From an uncultured Eubacteriales bacterium (GTDB lineage Bacteria > Bacillota > Clostridia > Oscillospirales > Acutalibacteraceae), in contig CAOUJG010000006.1 of assembly GCA_948537335.1 (NCBI GenBank), forward strand, positions 1 to 61,839: a stretch of DNA of 61,839 nt. The letters are read 5' to 3'. A program made the position numbers and the translations under genes. Positions 14,282 to 22,833 of this stretch are shown here, piece by piece. Under the pieces are notes generated by a model. The model was not told the DNA's origin. It did no database searches and worked only from the letters and a program-made list of their open reading frames with translations. Position 1 is the first letter of the stretch; every line of letters begins with the position of its first letter.

Positions 14282-16666
14282 TCAAGAACGAAGCGTGATA
14301 TTCTGGGCTTCAAGGGCCTTAATAATTTTTTTAATCGCAGAATTTATTTGCTCTTCGGTCAAAGTAGCGCTCTCGGACTGCAAAGAAACGTTAATCGCAA
14401 CGCTTTTTTTATCTTTAGGAATTTGCTCACCTTCGTAAACGTCAAAAATCGTGACCGCCGCTAAAAGCCTACCCGCCGAGCTTTCTATAATCTTTTTAAC
14501 ATCGCCAACAGGAGTGGGCTTGTCGCAAATCAGGGCTAAGTCTCGATTAACCGCAGCAAATTTTGGAATCGTCTTATAAACAACGTCAAAGTCCGCAGCG
14601 CAAAACAGAGCGCCGATGTCCAGCTCGATAATGTAGGCCCTGGTGCCTATTTCATAATTCTCGAGCACGGCCGGATGCACCTCTGCAACATGTCCCAGAA
14701 AAGTGCCATCACAACAAACCCTAGCGCAACGCCCAGGGTGAAAGTAGGCAATATCGGAACAGGCGACAAAATCGTAGTCCGTTATAAATAAGCTATCAAG
14801 CAAGTTTTCGCAAATCCCTTTAACATGCAAAAAATTGATACCCGGGCCATAAAACCCCGCAATAAGCTTGTGATTCTCCGTCGGTAAATCAGCAGCATTA
14901 TCGTTTGGAATGTATTCTCGGGCGATTTCGAAAAGCTGAGCTGTTTCGTTTTTGTGATTATAATTAGAAGAGAGCACACCCAGCATAGAAACAACCGCAG
15001 TGGTTCGCATCAAACTAGTATCCTCACCAAGCGGATTCGAGATTACAACTGACTTCCTAAGCGGGTAATCATCTGGAAGCAAGATTTTATCGTATTCTCG
15101 CGGGCTAACAAAAGAGTAAGTTGTGATTTCGCTAGCACCCAGAGCCCTCATCGTAGCGTTAATTTTCTGATCAAAGCGCTGTCTATCGGTATATTTGCCA
15201 TAGTGACTCCCGCGAAGCGGCGTAGAGACTATCTTGTTGTAACCATAAAACCTCGCAATCTCCTCCGCAATGTCGTTCCTTATCTTTAAGTCTGGTCGAA
15301 AGCTCGGCACAATAACCTCGCCATCAACAACTTCGCACTCAAGCTTAGAAAGAATACCGATCATCTCGTCGCGAGACAAATTTATATTCAAAAAACTATT
15401 GATAAAATCGGGGTCGAATGGGATTTTCGTAACGTGGCTGTCAGTGCTATCAACAGCAAAAATTTGTGAGCAAATTTCACCCGAGCCCAAAAGTTCAATC
15501 AGCTCGCAGGCCCGATTTAAAGCCGGAATGCAATTATTTTTATCAAGCCCTTTTTCAAACCGAAAGCTCGAATCCGTGCGCAAATTTTGTGCCTTCGAAG
15601 CCTTTCGAATAGCGATAGGATCAAAGATGGCAGACTCCAGCACAATATCGGTTGTGCCGCCAGCAACAGAGCTAAACTCGCCACCCATGACGCCGGCCAG
15701 AGCAATCGGCTTTTTGGCATCCGCAATAACAAGATTATTTTCGTTCAACTTGCGCTCAACCCCGTCAAGAGTGACAATTTCCTCACCGTTGTTCGCCCTT
15801 CGAACGGTAATCTGGCCGCCATCAATACGCCGCAAATCAAAAGCGTGCATTGGCTGACCATATTCAAGCATAACGTAATTTGTGATGTCAACGATATTGT
15901 TAATGGAGCGCAGCCCCGCGGCGCGCAGGCGCTCGCGAATGAAGAGAGGAGAAGGTGCAATCTTCACGTTGCGCACAACCCTGGCGCTATAAAACGGGCA
16001 CAGGCTTTTTTCCGCCACGGTCACGGAAAAATCGGTGTGGTTACTGTCATTGTCGCAGGTTTTCACTTCTGGCGTGTGAAGAGTCAACTTTTTATCGAAG
16101 GTAGCGGCGACTTCGCGGGCAAGCCCGATAATAGATAAGCAGTCAGCGCGATTAGGCGTAATCTCGAACTCAACCGTGACATCGTCAAGCCCGATAACCT
16201 CGCGGATATCCCGTCCCAAGCTATAATTTTGCTCATCCAAAACAAAAATGCCATCCTCGACAGCGTGCGGAAAGTCGCCAGCGCTAAGGCCAAGTTCGCC
16301 CAAAGAGCACATCATTCCGCAGCTTTCAACGCCACGCAGCTTGCTCTTCTTAATTTTGGTGCCATCCGTTAAAGTTGAGCCATCCAAAGCGACCGGCACA
16401 ACGTCGTTCACAGTCAAATTTTTAGCCCCAGTAACAATTTGCAAAGGCTCGCCGGCACCCACGTCCACCTTGCAGACAACAAGCTTATCCGCGTTGGGAT
16501 GCGGGTCAATCGCCAAAACCTTGCCAACAACGACTCGGTTCAGATTTTCGCCCTCAACCGTGTATTTCTCGACCTTCGAGCCGCTCATCGTCATCTTTTC
16601 AGCGAACTCCCTGGGCGAAACGGCTATATCAACAAAATCTTTTAGCCATTTCATAGAAAGATTCAT
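14282..16666 (-). CDS. pheT: Phenylalanyl-tRNA synthetase beta subunit
   Basis: PheT is the beta chain of the alpha2-beta2 enzyme that charges tRNA-Phe. The 794 residues hold the N-terminal tRNA-binding OB fold (about 40-150, VVGKVLAIDPHPNADKL), the B3/B4 editing domain (RPDLKIRNDIAEEIARFYGY is part of the following B5), the catalytic-like core, and the C-terminal FDX-ACB anticodon-binding domain (KFAAVNRDLALICDKPTPVG). The start at 16666 gives MNLSMKWL and lies behind AAGGTGG; the GTG three codons upstream overlaps that SD. It follows pheS by 48 bases in one operon. Confidence 0.97.
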   Translation of the reverse strand: MNLSMKWLKDFVDIAVSPREFAEKMTMSGSKVEKYTVEGENLNRVVVGKVLAIDPHPNADKLVVCKVDVGAGEPLQIVTGAKNLTVNDVVPVALDGSTLTDGTKIKKSKLRGVESCGMMCSLGELGLSAGDFPHAVEDGIFVLDEQNYSLGRDIREVIGLDDVTVEFEITPNRADCLSIIGLAREVAATFDKKLTLHTPEVKTCDNDSNHTDFSVTVAEKSLCPFYSARVVRNVKIAPSPLFIRERLRAAGLRSINNIVDITNYVMLEYGQPMHAFDLRRIDGGQITVRRANNGEEIVTLDGVERKLNENNLVIADAKKPIALAGVMGGEFSSVAGGTTDIVLESAIFDPIAIRKASKAQNLRTDSSFRFEKGLDKNNCIPALNRACELIELLGSGEICSQIFAVDSTDSHVTKIPFDPDFINSFLNINLSRDEMIGILSKLECEVVDGEVIVPSFRPDLKIRNDIAEEIARFYGYNKIVSTPLRGSHYGKYTDRQRFDQKINATMRALGASEITTYSFVSPREYDKILLPDDYPLRKSVVISNPLGEDTSLMRTTAVVSMLGVLSSNYNHKNETAQLFEIAREYIPNDNAADLPTENHKLIAGFYGPGINFLHVKGICENLLDSLFITDYDFVACSDIAYFHPGRCARVCCDGTFLGHVAEVHPAVLENYEIGTRAYIIELDIGALFCAADFDVVYKTIPKFAAVNRDLALICDKPTPVGDVKKIIESSAGRLLAAVTIFDVYEGEQIPKDKKSVAINVSLQSESATLTEEQINSAIKKIIKALEAQNITLRS

Positions 16667-16714
16667 AAAAACCACCTTGAAATTAAAGTTAAAACAGTCA
16701 AAAACTGACAGAAA

Positions 16715-17734
16715 TCAGAATTGGTTCAAAAATCGCACATCGTTCTCGTAAAATAGGCGCATATCGTTGATGTTATAGCGGCGCATTGCGATTCTTTCGA
16801 GGCCAACGCCAAATGCAAACCCGCTGTAAACTTCAGGGTCAATGCTGCAATTCTTAAGCACCACGGGATGCACCATGCCGCATCCCAAAATTTCGATCCA
16901 GCCTTCGTTTTTACAAAGTCGACACCCACGCCCGCCGCAGCTAAAGCATTGCACGTCAACTTCAGCAGAAGGCTCGGTGTAGGGAAAATGATGCGGCCGA
17001 AAGCGGACAACACAGCCTTGGCCATAGAGCGCCTGAAAAAAAGTCTCGAGCGTGCCCTTCAAATCGGAAAAGGTAATGCCGCGGTCAACGACCAAGCCCT
17101 CAATTTGATGAAAGAGCGGCGAATGAGTTGCATCAACGGCGTCCGAGCGGTAAACGCGGCCAGGAGAAATCATCCGAATAGGCGGCTCCGAGTTTTCCAT
17201 AGTGCGAATTTGCACGCAAGAAGTCTGAGTGCGCAGCAGCGTGTTCTCGTCAATGTAAAAAGTGTCCTGCGTGTCGCGCGCCGGGTGGTGTTTTGGCATA
17301 TTGAGAGCCTCAAAATTATAGTAGTCCGTCTCGATCTCCGGCCCGTCAACAATGTCAAAGCCCATTCCCACGAAGATTTCCTTAACCTCGTCCAAAACAA
17401 TACTCAGAGGATGTTTGTGCCCCAAGGGTTTTCGCACGCCCGGCAAGGTAACGTCAATTTTTTCTGCGGAGAGTTGTTCATCCAGCCGAGCTTTTTTAAT
17501 CTTTTTCATGCTATCGTTGATTTTTTCGCCGATAAAATCTCGGACTTCATTAGCCAGCTGCCCAATAACAGGCCGCTCGTCGTTAGAAAGACCACCCATC
17601 TGCTTTAAGATTGCCGTGAGGGCGCCTTTTTTACCCAAATATTTTACCCGGACGTCTTCAATATCCTTTGGTGTTTTGGCCGATGCAATCTCCCTTTCGG
17701 CCTCGACCTTAATATTTTTAAGTTGCGTTTGCAA
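16715..17734 (-). CDS. pheS: Phenylalanyl-tRNA synthetase alpha subunit
   Basis: The 339-residue catalytic subunit has the N-terminal coiled-coil arm (1-90), class II motif 2 (PGRVYRSDAVDATHSPLFHQIEG) and motif 3 (FAFGVGLERIAMRRY). A usual THTSPVQ stretch reads TQTSCVQ here. A CFSCGGRGCRLC insertion near 270 looks like a metal site, as is common in this family. The start is TTG behind GAGGTGA. A promoter lies about 115 bases upstream. No T-box element is visible, although T-boxes often control pheST in Firmicutes. Confidence 0.97.
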   Translation of the reverse strand: MQTQLKNIKVEAEREIASAKTPKDIEDVRVKYLGKKGALTAILKQMGGLSNDERPVIGQLANEVRDFIGEKINDSMKKIKKARLDEQLSAEKIDVTLPGVRKPLGHKHPLSIVLDEVKEIFVGMGFDIVDGPEIETDYYNFEALNMPKHHPARDTQDTFYIDENTLLRTQTSCVQIRTMENSEPPIRMISPGRVYRSDAVDATHSPLFHQIEGLVVDRGITFSDLKGTLETFFQALYGQGCVVRFRPHHFPYTEPSAEVDVQCFSCGGRGCRLCKNEGWIEILGCGMVHPVVLKNCSIDPEVYSGFAFGVGLERIAMRRYNINDMRLFYENDVRFLNQF

Positions 17735-17849
17735 AAAATCACCTCATAAAATAAAATTTCAAGTCACAATAAAAACCGCATAAACTCAAGCTCTGACAAG
17801 AAGTTTTTAACCGTAAGCTCAAAAAACCACGCGCATACTCGTTAACACC

Positions 17850-17878
17850 AATATAACACATTTATCAAGCTTTTTCAA
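17850..17878 (-). promoter_or_regulatory. Promoter of pheST
   Basis: Minus strand TTGAAA, 17-bp spacer, TATATT. Confidence 0.65.
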
Positions 17879-17945
17879 GCGCAGTTGTGTCGGGCTCTGG
17901 CTTGATGAACTGCTTCAAATATACTATAATGAATAAATCGAAATT

Positions 17946-17985
17946 GGAAAAAAGAAAACCCCTCTAAACTGCAGCTTAGAAAGAG
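17946..17985 (-). terminator. Likely terminator of the HPr-like gene
   Basis: Minus strand CCTCT...AGAGG hairpin with loop-side CTGCAG and a long T-rich tail (GGTTTTCTTTTTT). The stem is imperfect. Confidence 0.5.
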
Positions 17986-18056
17986 GACTTACTTTAAAAC
18001 TAGTTGATTTATTATTTTATTGGTATTTTTGATTATGTATAATATTTAAAGAAAAA

Positions 18057-18299
18057 CTACACGGCTTGGGCGGCTACAGAAAATTCCTTTAATCTTTCTT
18101 TAAACTCTGTTGGACAATTATCTTCCACTTCAATTTGCAACGGCCGCGATAAGTCCAGCCCAAAAATTCCCATGATAGATTTTCCGTTTATTATGTATTT
18201 GTCAGACAGCAGTGTAACTGGGAACTCGTACTGATTTGCCAAAGAAACGAACTTTTTAACGGCCTCAATGTCAGATAATAAAATATCCTTTTTATACAT
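18057..18299 (-). CDS. HPr-like protein without the phosphorylated histidine
   Basis: The 80-residue protein has the length and second-half pattern of PTS HPr (GKSIMGIFGLDLSRPLQIEV at 39-58, compare KSIMGVMSL in HPr). It contains no histidine at all, so it cannot act in phosphotransfer like true HPr. Similar HPr-like proteins are common in Clostridia, with unknown role. The start at ATG 18299 is behind GGGAGGG; upstream sequence in this frame is not conserved. It is divergent from mtaB and has a promoter at 18342-18370. Confidence 0.85.
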   Translation of the reverse strand: MYKKDILLSDIEAVKKFVSLANQYEFPVTLLSDKYIINGKSIMGIFGLDLSRPLQIEVEDNCPTEFKERLKEFSVAAQAV

Positions 18300-18341
18300 C
18301 TTATCCCTCCCAAAAATCGAACAACGAATTGTTACAGTCAT

Positions 18342-18370
18342 ATGGTACCAGCATAAGTCTAATAGGTCAA
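18342..18370 (-). promoter_or_regulatory. Promoter of the HPr-like gene
   Basis: Minus strand TTGACC, 17-bp spacer, TACCAT. Confidence 0.5.
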
Positions 18371-18426
18371 GGGAAATCACAAAAAAATTCAAATTTCTTA
18401 AAAAGCGATAAAAAAAGGAGAAACAC

Positions 18427-19749
18427 ATGAAAATTTTTATAGTAACTTTTGGGTGCAAGGTGAATCAGTATGAGTCTCAGGCGATTTGGGAGAAGTTCGC
18501 ACGGGAGGGGTGGACGAAGGCTGCGTCGGTAACAGACGCCGACGTTGTGGTCGTGAACTCCTGCACGGTGACGGAAGAGAGCGACAAGAAGGTGAAGAGA
18601 GCTTTACATAAAATAAGAAAAGAAAATTCGGGCGCAGTAATAGTCCTCACGGGGTGCATGCCGCAAGCATTTTCGGCACGGTCGGACTTTATAGAAACTG
18701 TTAAAGACGCAGACATAGTCTTGGGCAACGCGTGCAAGTACGATATTTTGGCACACGTGCTAGAATTTCTAAAAACGAAAAATAAAATAGTGAAGGTGAA
18801 GGCTTTTGACGCGAAAAATCCCAAGTTTGAAAGCGCCATAATAAACGATTTTAGCGAGAGAACGAGAGCCTTCTTGAAAATCGAGGACGGTTGCGACAAT
18901 TTTTGCTCATACTGCATAATTCCTTACGCCAGGGGTCGGGTGAGGTCTAAGCCGATAGATGAGATCTTTGCTGAGGTGCAAAATCTTGCCCAAAAGGGCT
19001 ACAAAGAGGTCGTGCTGGTGGGGATAAATCTCTCAGCGTATGGCAAAGACATCGGCCTAACGCTGTGCGACGCGGTTGAAACGGCTTGCAGCGTTGACGG
19101 GATAGAACGCGTCCGGCTAGGGTCGCTGGAGCCAGATAAAATGAACGAAGCAGCAATTTTGAGATTATCTGCGCAAAAAAAGTTGTGCCCGCAATTTCAT
19201 TTGTCGCTCCAAAGCGGGTGTGATGCGACTTTAAAGCGGATGAACCGGACCTATACCGCATCGGACTACTATTTGGTGGTAAAAAGGCTTAGGGAAAACT
19301 TCGAAAACGCAGCAATCACCACAGATGTAATGGTCGGGTTTGCCGGCGAAACCGACGAAGAGTTTGAGGAATCGCTAAGCTTTGTGCAGAAGGTGGGGTT
19401 CGCCAAAGTCCATGTTTTTGCGTATTCCAAAAGGGCGGGCACCAGAGCGGCTGCGTTTGCAAATCAAGTTGATCCGGCCGTTAAGAAAATCAGAAGCAAA
19501 GCCATGATAGCGGCAACAGAGAGATCGCGCCAAGAATTTTTTAATTATCAAATAGAAAAAACAGAGCCCGTGCTATACGAAACACGCGATAGCAAGGGCT
19601 TTTGGCACGGGCACACAAGAAATTACACGCCGGTGGTGGCTAGGGTGGACGCGGCTGCGCAGGACTTGGATTTGCACGCGAAAATAGTTTTGACAAAGCT
19701 CATAAAAGCCGAAGCGGACTATTGTGTTGGTAAGATTATTGAGGGCTAG
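18427..19749 (+). CDS. mtaB: tRNA (t6A37) methylthiotransferase MtaB
   Basis: MtaB converts t6A37 to ms2t6A37 in ANN-decoding tRNAs. The N-terminal UPF0004 domain has cluster cysteines 10, 46 and 77 and starts TFGCKVNQYES, which marks the MtaB branch (MiaB reads YGCQMN). The radical SAM cluster is C156, C160, C163 in DGCDNFCSYC. A C-terminal TRAM-like part follows. The 440-residue length is usual. ATG is behind AAAGGAG. A second methylthiotransferase, miaB, lies 4 kb downstream. Its stop overlaps the stop of the convergent GHL10 gene within CTAG. Confidence 0.96.
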   Translation: MKIFIVTFGCKVNQYESQAIWEKFAREGWTKAASVTDADVVVVNSCTVTEESDKKVKRALHKIRKENSGAVIVLTGCMPQAFSARSDFIETVKDADIVLGNACKYDILAHVLEFLKTKNKIVKVKAFDAKNPKFESAIINDFSERTRAFLKIEDGCDNFCSYCIIPYARGRVRSKPIDEIFAEVQNLAQKGYKEVVLVGINLSAYGKDIGLTLCDAVETACSVDGIERVRLGSLEPDKMNEAAILRLSAQKKLCPQFHLSLQSGCDATLKRMNRTYTASDYYLVVKRLRENFENAAITTDVMVGFAGETDEEFEESLSFVQKVGFAKVHVFAYSKRAGTRAAAFANQVDPAVKKIRSKAMIAATERSRQEFFNYQIEKTEPVLYETRDSKGFWHGHTRNYTPVVARVDAAAQDLDLHAKIVLTKLIKAEADYCVGKIIEG

Positions 19750-21014
19750 CCGAGCCTTTTAAAGCAGGGAGTCAGGTTGGATATCTCTCTGGCGGCGTTT
19801 TCGTCTTTAAAGGATTCAACGGAATACAGCATCACACCGTCGCAGCCAAGATTTTTGCAAAGATTATATTCTCGTTGCAAGATATCATCGTGACTTTGCC
19901 AGGTGCCTGAGTCTGCAGTCTCGCTGCCGGCCTTGTATAGCGCCAGACCAAAATAAGTCTTCAGCTTATCGTGCTTTGGCAGGTCTTTAAATTGCTTCGT
20001 GGCTGTTTCAAACGGAAGAGTGGGATGGTCGAGGCTAAAATATACTTGCGGGCAGATGTAGTCTATGTATCCGAGCGTTTTGCACCAGGTTGCGATGTCC
20101 GCGCCGATTTTCGCGTTGTGAGCCCGGTTGCCAGAAGGGGAAATGCCGAAAACCACATCCGGATTGATGCTCTTAATTGCACTATATACGCCGGCAATAA
20201 GTGAGTTAACATTTGCAAAGCGCCATTCTTGCTGAGAAAGCGGCTGAGTATTTCCCGGAATGCCGCAGTAATTCTGATAGCAGACTTTATCACATTCGAG
20301 GTCATTTTCTGGGTAAAAATAATCATCAAACTGGACGCCATCGACCTCTGGGTAATTTGTTAAAATCTCTCTTACGCCATCTATAATGAGCTTGCGGGCC
20401 TTTTCGTAACCAGGATTTAAAAATTTATCATTGCCGCTTTCCATTACGATATCTTCGGGATTGCTTTCGTCGTTTTTCAAGGTATAATAAGGGTTTGACT
20501 CACACAACGAAGGCGGATTACCGTTAACTTGGATTCGCAAGGGGTTTATCCAGGCGTGAAACTGCATCCCAGCTTGATGGGTAGCTTCTATCATGTACTT
20601 AAGCGCGACAAAGCCTGGGTCTTTGCCTTGTTCGCCGGTTAACAAGTGTGAATGAGGGTAAATTTTTGAGGGGTAAAGCGCATCGGCAAACGGACGCACA
20701 TGGACAATCAACGCATTTATTCCGTGGTTTAAGGCCGTTTTAATTATTTCGTCGAATTTGGCCTTAAATGCGGCTTCGCTATAATCCGTTCCTTTCATGT
20801 TCAGCGACATAAACGGTACCCAGACTGCGACCATCTCGGCTTCGCTGTTGTTATGATTTAAGTTGGCAGAGACAGTTTGAGCAGAAAGTTCCGTGTTAAT
20901 CGCAGCGTCGGCGTTGTTCTCGCGGGATTTTGATTTTACATATGTAGACAAAATCAGCGCCGCAACTAAAAAGAGAATCGAAATAAGCATGGGTTTGTTC
21001 TTTATTTTTACCAT
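19746..21014 (-). CDS. Glycoside hydrolase family 10-like (GHL10/DUF187) protein, membrane-anchored
   Basis: The protein (about 422 residues) begins with a short basic stretch and one hydrophobic helix, so it is exported and anchored. The catalytic-type barrel starts at MVAVWVPFMSLN and includes NALIVHVRPFADALYPS, HAWINPLRI, VDGVQFDDYFYP, VVFGISPSG and DYICPQVYF, all typical of GHL10 proteins, which are suspected to act on cell-wall or host glycans. Of two close ATG codons the second (21014) is better placed after AAGGATGG; the first would be at 21026. It is alone on the minus strand between mtaB and an exporter. Confidence 0.9.
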   Translation of the reverse strand: MVKIKNKPMLISILFLVAALILSTYVKSKSRENNADAAINTELSAQTVSANLNHNNSEAEMVAVWVPFMSLNMKGTDYSEAAFKAKFDEIIKTALNHGINALIVHVRPFADALYPSKIYPHSHLLTGEQGKDPGFVALKYMIEATHQAGMQFHAWINPLRIQVNGNPPSLCESNPYYTLKNDESNPEDIVMESGNDKFLNPGYEKARKLIIDGVREILTNYPEVDGVQFDDYFYPENDLECDKVCYQNYCGIPGNTQPLSQQEWRFANVNSLIAGVYSAIKSINPDVVFGISPSGNRAHNAKIGADIATWCKTLGYIDYICPQVYFSLDHPTLPFETATKQFKDLPKHDKLKTYFGLALYKAGSETADSGTWQSHDDILQREYNLCKNLGCDGVMLYSVESFKDENAAREISNLTPCFKRLG

Positions 21015-21122
21015 TACTTTTACCATCCTTAAAGGTTTTATCGTAGTTTATGTTAATTCTTTGCTAGAAAAATGTAAAGAGTTTTATCTTCGATTTTTGG
21101 TCTTTTAAGTTTATGAAAGTTG

Positions 21123-21131
21123 TGATATAAT
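21123..21131 (+). promoter_or_regulatory. Extended -10 promoter of the ABC exporter
   Basis: TGATATAAT gives an extended -10 with a perfect TATAAT. The -35 region is weak. It lies 40 bases before the permease start. Confidence 0.5.
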
Positions 21132-21170
21132 TATTACAAAATCTAGAATTAGTGGTGAGGAGAGGCTCTT

Positions 21171-21947
21171 TTGCTAGCACATGTAGAAACCTTTAAAAAA
21201 TATAAATATCTGCTTAAAAATTTGATTATGAAAGATATCAAATTAAAGTATCGGCGGTCGATTTTGGGGATATTGTGGAGCGTTTTGAACCCTTTGCTGA
21301 TGATGATTGTTATTTCGGCTGTTTTTTCAAATATATTCAAGTTTAGCGTTGCAAATTTTCCGATTTATTATTTGACGGGCTCCACTTTGTTTAACATGCT
21401 TTCGGAGACTACCAACAGCGCCATGATGTCTATTTTGGGGGCGAGCAGCCTCATTAAAAAAGTTTACATACCTAAGTATATTTTTCCGCTCGAAAAATGT
21501 CTGTTTGGCTTTATAAATTTTCTTTTTTCGATGATCGCGGTTGCCATTATGTACGTGATTTTGGGGTATCCTGTTTATTGGACTGCTTTGCTGTTCCCGG
21601 TTCCGGTGTTTTATACTTTGGTCTTTGCCATCGGCATTAGCATGATTTTATCGGCACTTAGCGTGTTTTTTCGCGACATAATTCACCTATATTCGGTGCT
21701 GCTCACGGCGTGGACGTATTTTACGCCAATAGTGTACCCGCAAGAGATTTTAAGCGACAAAATAAAGGCCATAATGGGTCTGAACCCGATGTTTCATTAT
21801 GTGCAGTATTTTAGAGACGTGCTGATGTATAACACGGTGCCGGGATTTGAAGAAAACTTAATCTGTGCGGCAATCGCCCTTGGGACGCTGATTGTAGGGC
21901 TGCTGTTTTTTAAAATTAAACAGGACAAATTTATTCTTTACATATAA
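21171..21947 (+). CDS. ABC-2 type polysaccharide/teichoic acid export permease (Wzm/TagG-like)
   Basis: This 258-residue membrane protein has about six hydrophobic segments and the N-terminal pattern of the TagG/Wzm family (LLKNLIMKDIKLKYRRSILGILWSVLNPL). The TTG start is spaced 5-6 bases from GAGGAGAGG. With the following ATPase it forms an exporter for a lipid-linked glycan or wall polymer. No glycosyltransferase or polymer synthesis gene is adjacent, which is unusual for this family, so the cargo is unknown. Confidence 0.92.
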   Translation: MLAHVETFKKYKYLLKNLIMKDIKLKYRRSILGILWSVLNPLLMMIVISAVFSNIFKFSVANFPIYYLTGSTLFNMLSETTNSAMMSILGASSLIKKVYIPKYIFPLEKCLFGFINFLFSMIAVAIMYVILGYPVYWTALLFPVPVFYTLVFAIGISMILSALSVFFRDIIHLYSVLLTAWTYFTPIVYPQEILSDKIKAIMGLNPMFHYVQYFRDVLMYNTVPGFEENLICAAIALGTLIVGLLFFKIKQDKFILYI

Positions 21948-22003
21948 TTTTGATTTTTAATTTTTGCGCTTTAAGGCTATGAATGTGAGGATTTGGTGAG
22001 ATT

Positions 22004-22756
22004 TTGAAAGATAAAAACGTGAATATAATCGAAGTTAAAGACGTTGAAATGCATTTTAACATGAATAAAGAAAAAATCGATAGTTTGAAGGAATACCTCA
22101 TAAAATTGGCTAAACGACAGCTGATGTACGAGGATTTTGTGGCGCTCGATAAAGTCAGTGTAGACGTTAAAAAGGGCGAAGTTTTTGGGATAATCGGCTA
22201 TAACGGTTCGGGCAAAAGTACGCTTTTAAAGGCTATTGCGGGCATTTTAAAGCCGACTTCTGGCAGCATAAAGGTTTATGGCACTATTGCGCCACTTATT
22301 GAGCTTGGTGCGGGTTTTGATTTGGACCTTACTGCGCGCGAAAATATCTTTTTAAATGGCTCTGTTTTGGGATTTTCTAAAAAAACTATAAGCGATAAAT
22401 TTGATGAGATTGTAGACTTTTCGGAGCTTAGGGACTTTTTAGACGTGCCTATGAAAAATTATTCTTCTGGCATGGTGGCGAGGATTGGGTTCTCGGTGGC
22501 TACTATGGTTCGGTCGGATATTTTGATTGTGGATGAGATTTTGTCGGTTGGAGACATGCTTTTTCAGCAAAAATGCGAACAACGAATCAACGCTCTCATG
22601 CAGGGAGGAACTACGGTGCTGATCGTTTCGCACAGTTTGGAGCAAATCCGAAGACTGTGTAGCAGGGTTTTGTGGCTAGATCACGGCAAAATAAAGATGC
22701 TTGGCGACACAAAAACCGTTTGCGATGCTTATGAGACGGGCAGACCGGTTAATTGA
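22004..22756 (+). CDS. ABC-type polysaccharide export ATPase (Wzt/TagH-like)
   Basis: Walker A GYNGSGKST, the glycan-exporter-specific PLIELGAGFDLDLTARENIFLNG region, signature NYSSGMVARIGFSVA, Walker B ILIVDE and H-loop TVLIVSHS are all present. At 250 residues it lacks the C-terminal carbohydrate-binding domain of long Wzt proteins, so export is probably of the TagGH type, not terminal-modification dependent. The start is TTG behind GGTGAG, 56 bases after the permease stop. Confidence 0.93.
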   Translation: MKDKNVNIIEVKDVEMHFNMNKEKIDSLKEYLIKLAKRQLMYEDFVALDKVSVDVKKGEVFGIIGYNGSGKSTLLKAIAGILKPTSGSIKVYGTIAPLIELGAGFDLDLTARENIFLNGSVLGFSKKTISDKFDEIVDFSELRDFLDVPMKNYSSGMVARIGFSVATMVRSDILIVDEILSVGDMLFQQKCEQRINALMQGGTTVLIVSHSLEQIRRLCSRVLWLDHGKIKMLGDTKTVCDAYETGRPVN

Positions 22757-22833
22757 GGAGCATTTTGGTGCTTGAAAGACAGGTTTAAAAATGTTAAAAT
22801 TTGTGGGTATTATGTTGTTTGGGGGATTTTGCC

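Larger units (their letters stand above)
17735..18056. other. Intergenic region with pheS leader, promoter and a terminator
   Basis: The region holds the pheS promoter at 17850-17878, an untranslated leader of about 110 bases without T-box features, and the terminator of the HPr-like gene near 17946-17985. I see nothing else. Confidence 0.6.

Noticed and set aside
17735..17843. T-box riboswitch before pheS (also considered for ileS and valS)
   Set aside because: The conserved T-box AGGGTGGNACCGCG and a specifier loop are not found in any of the three leaders.
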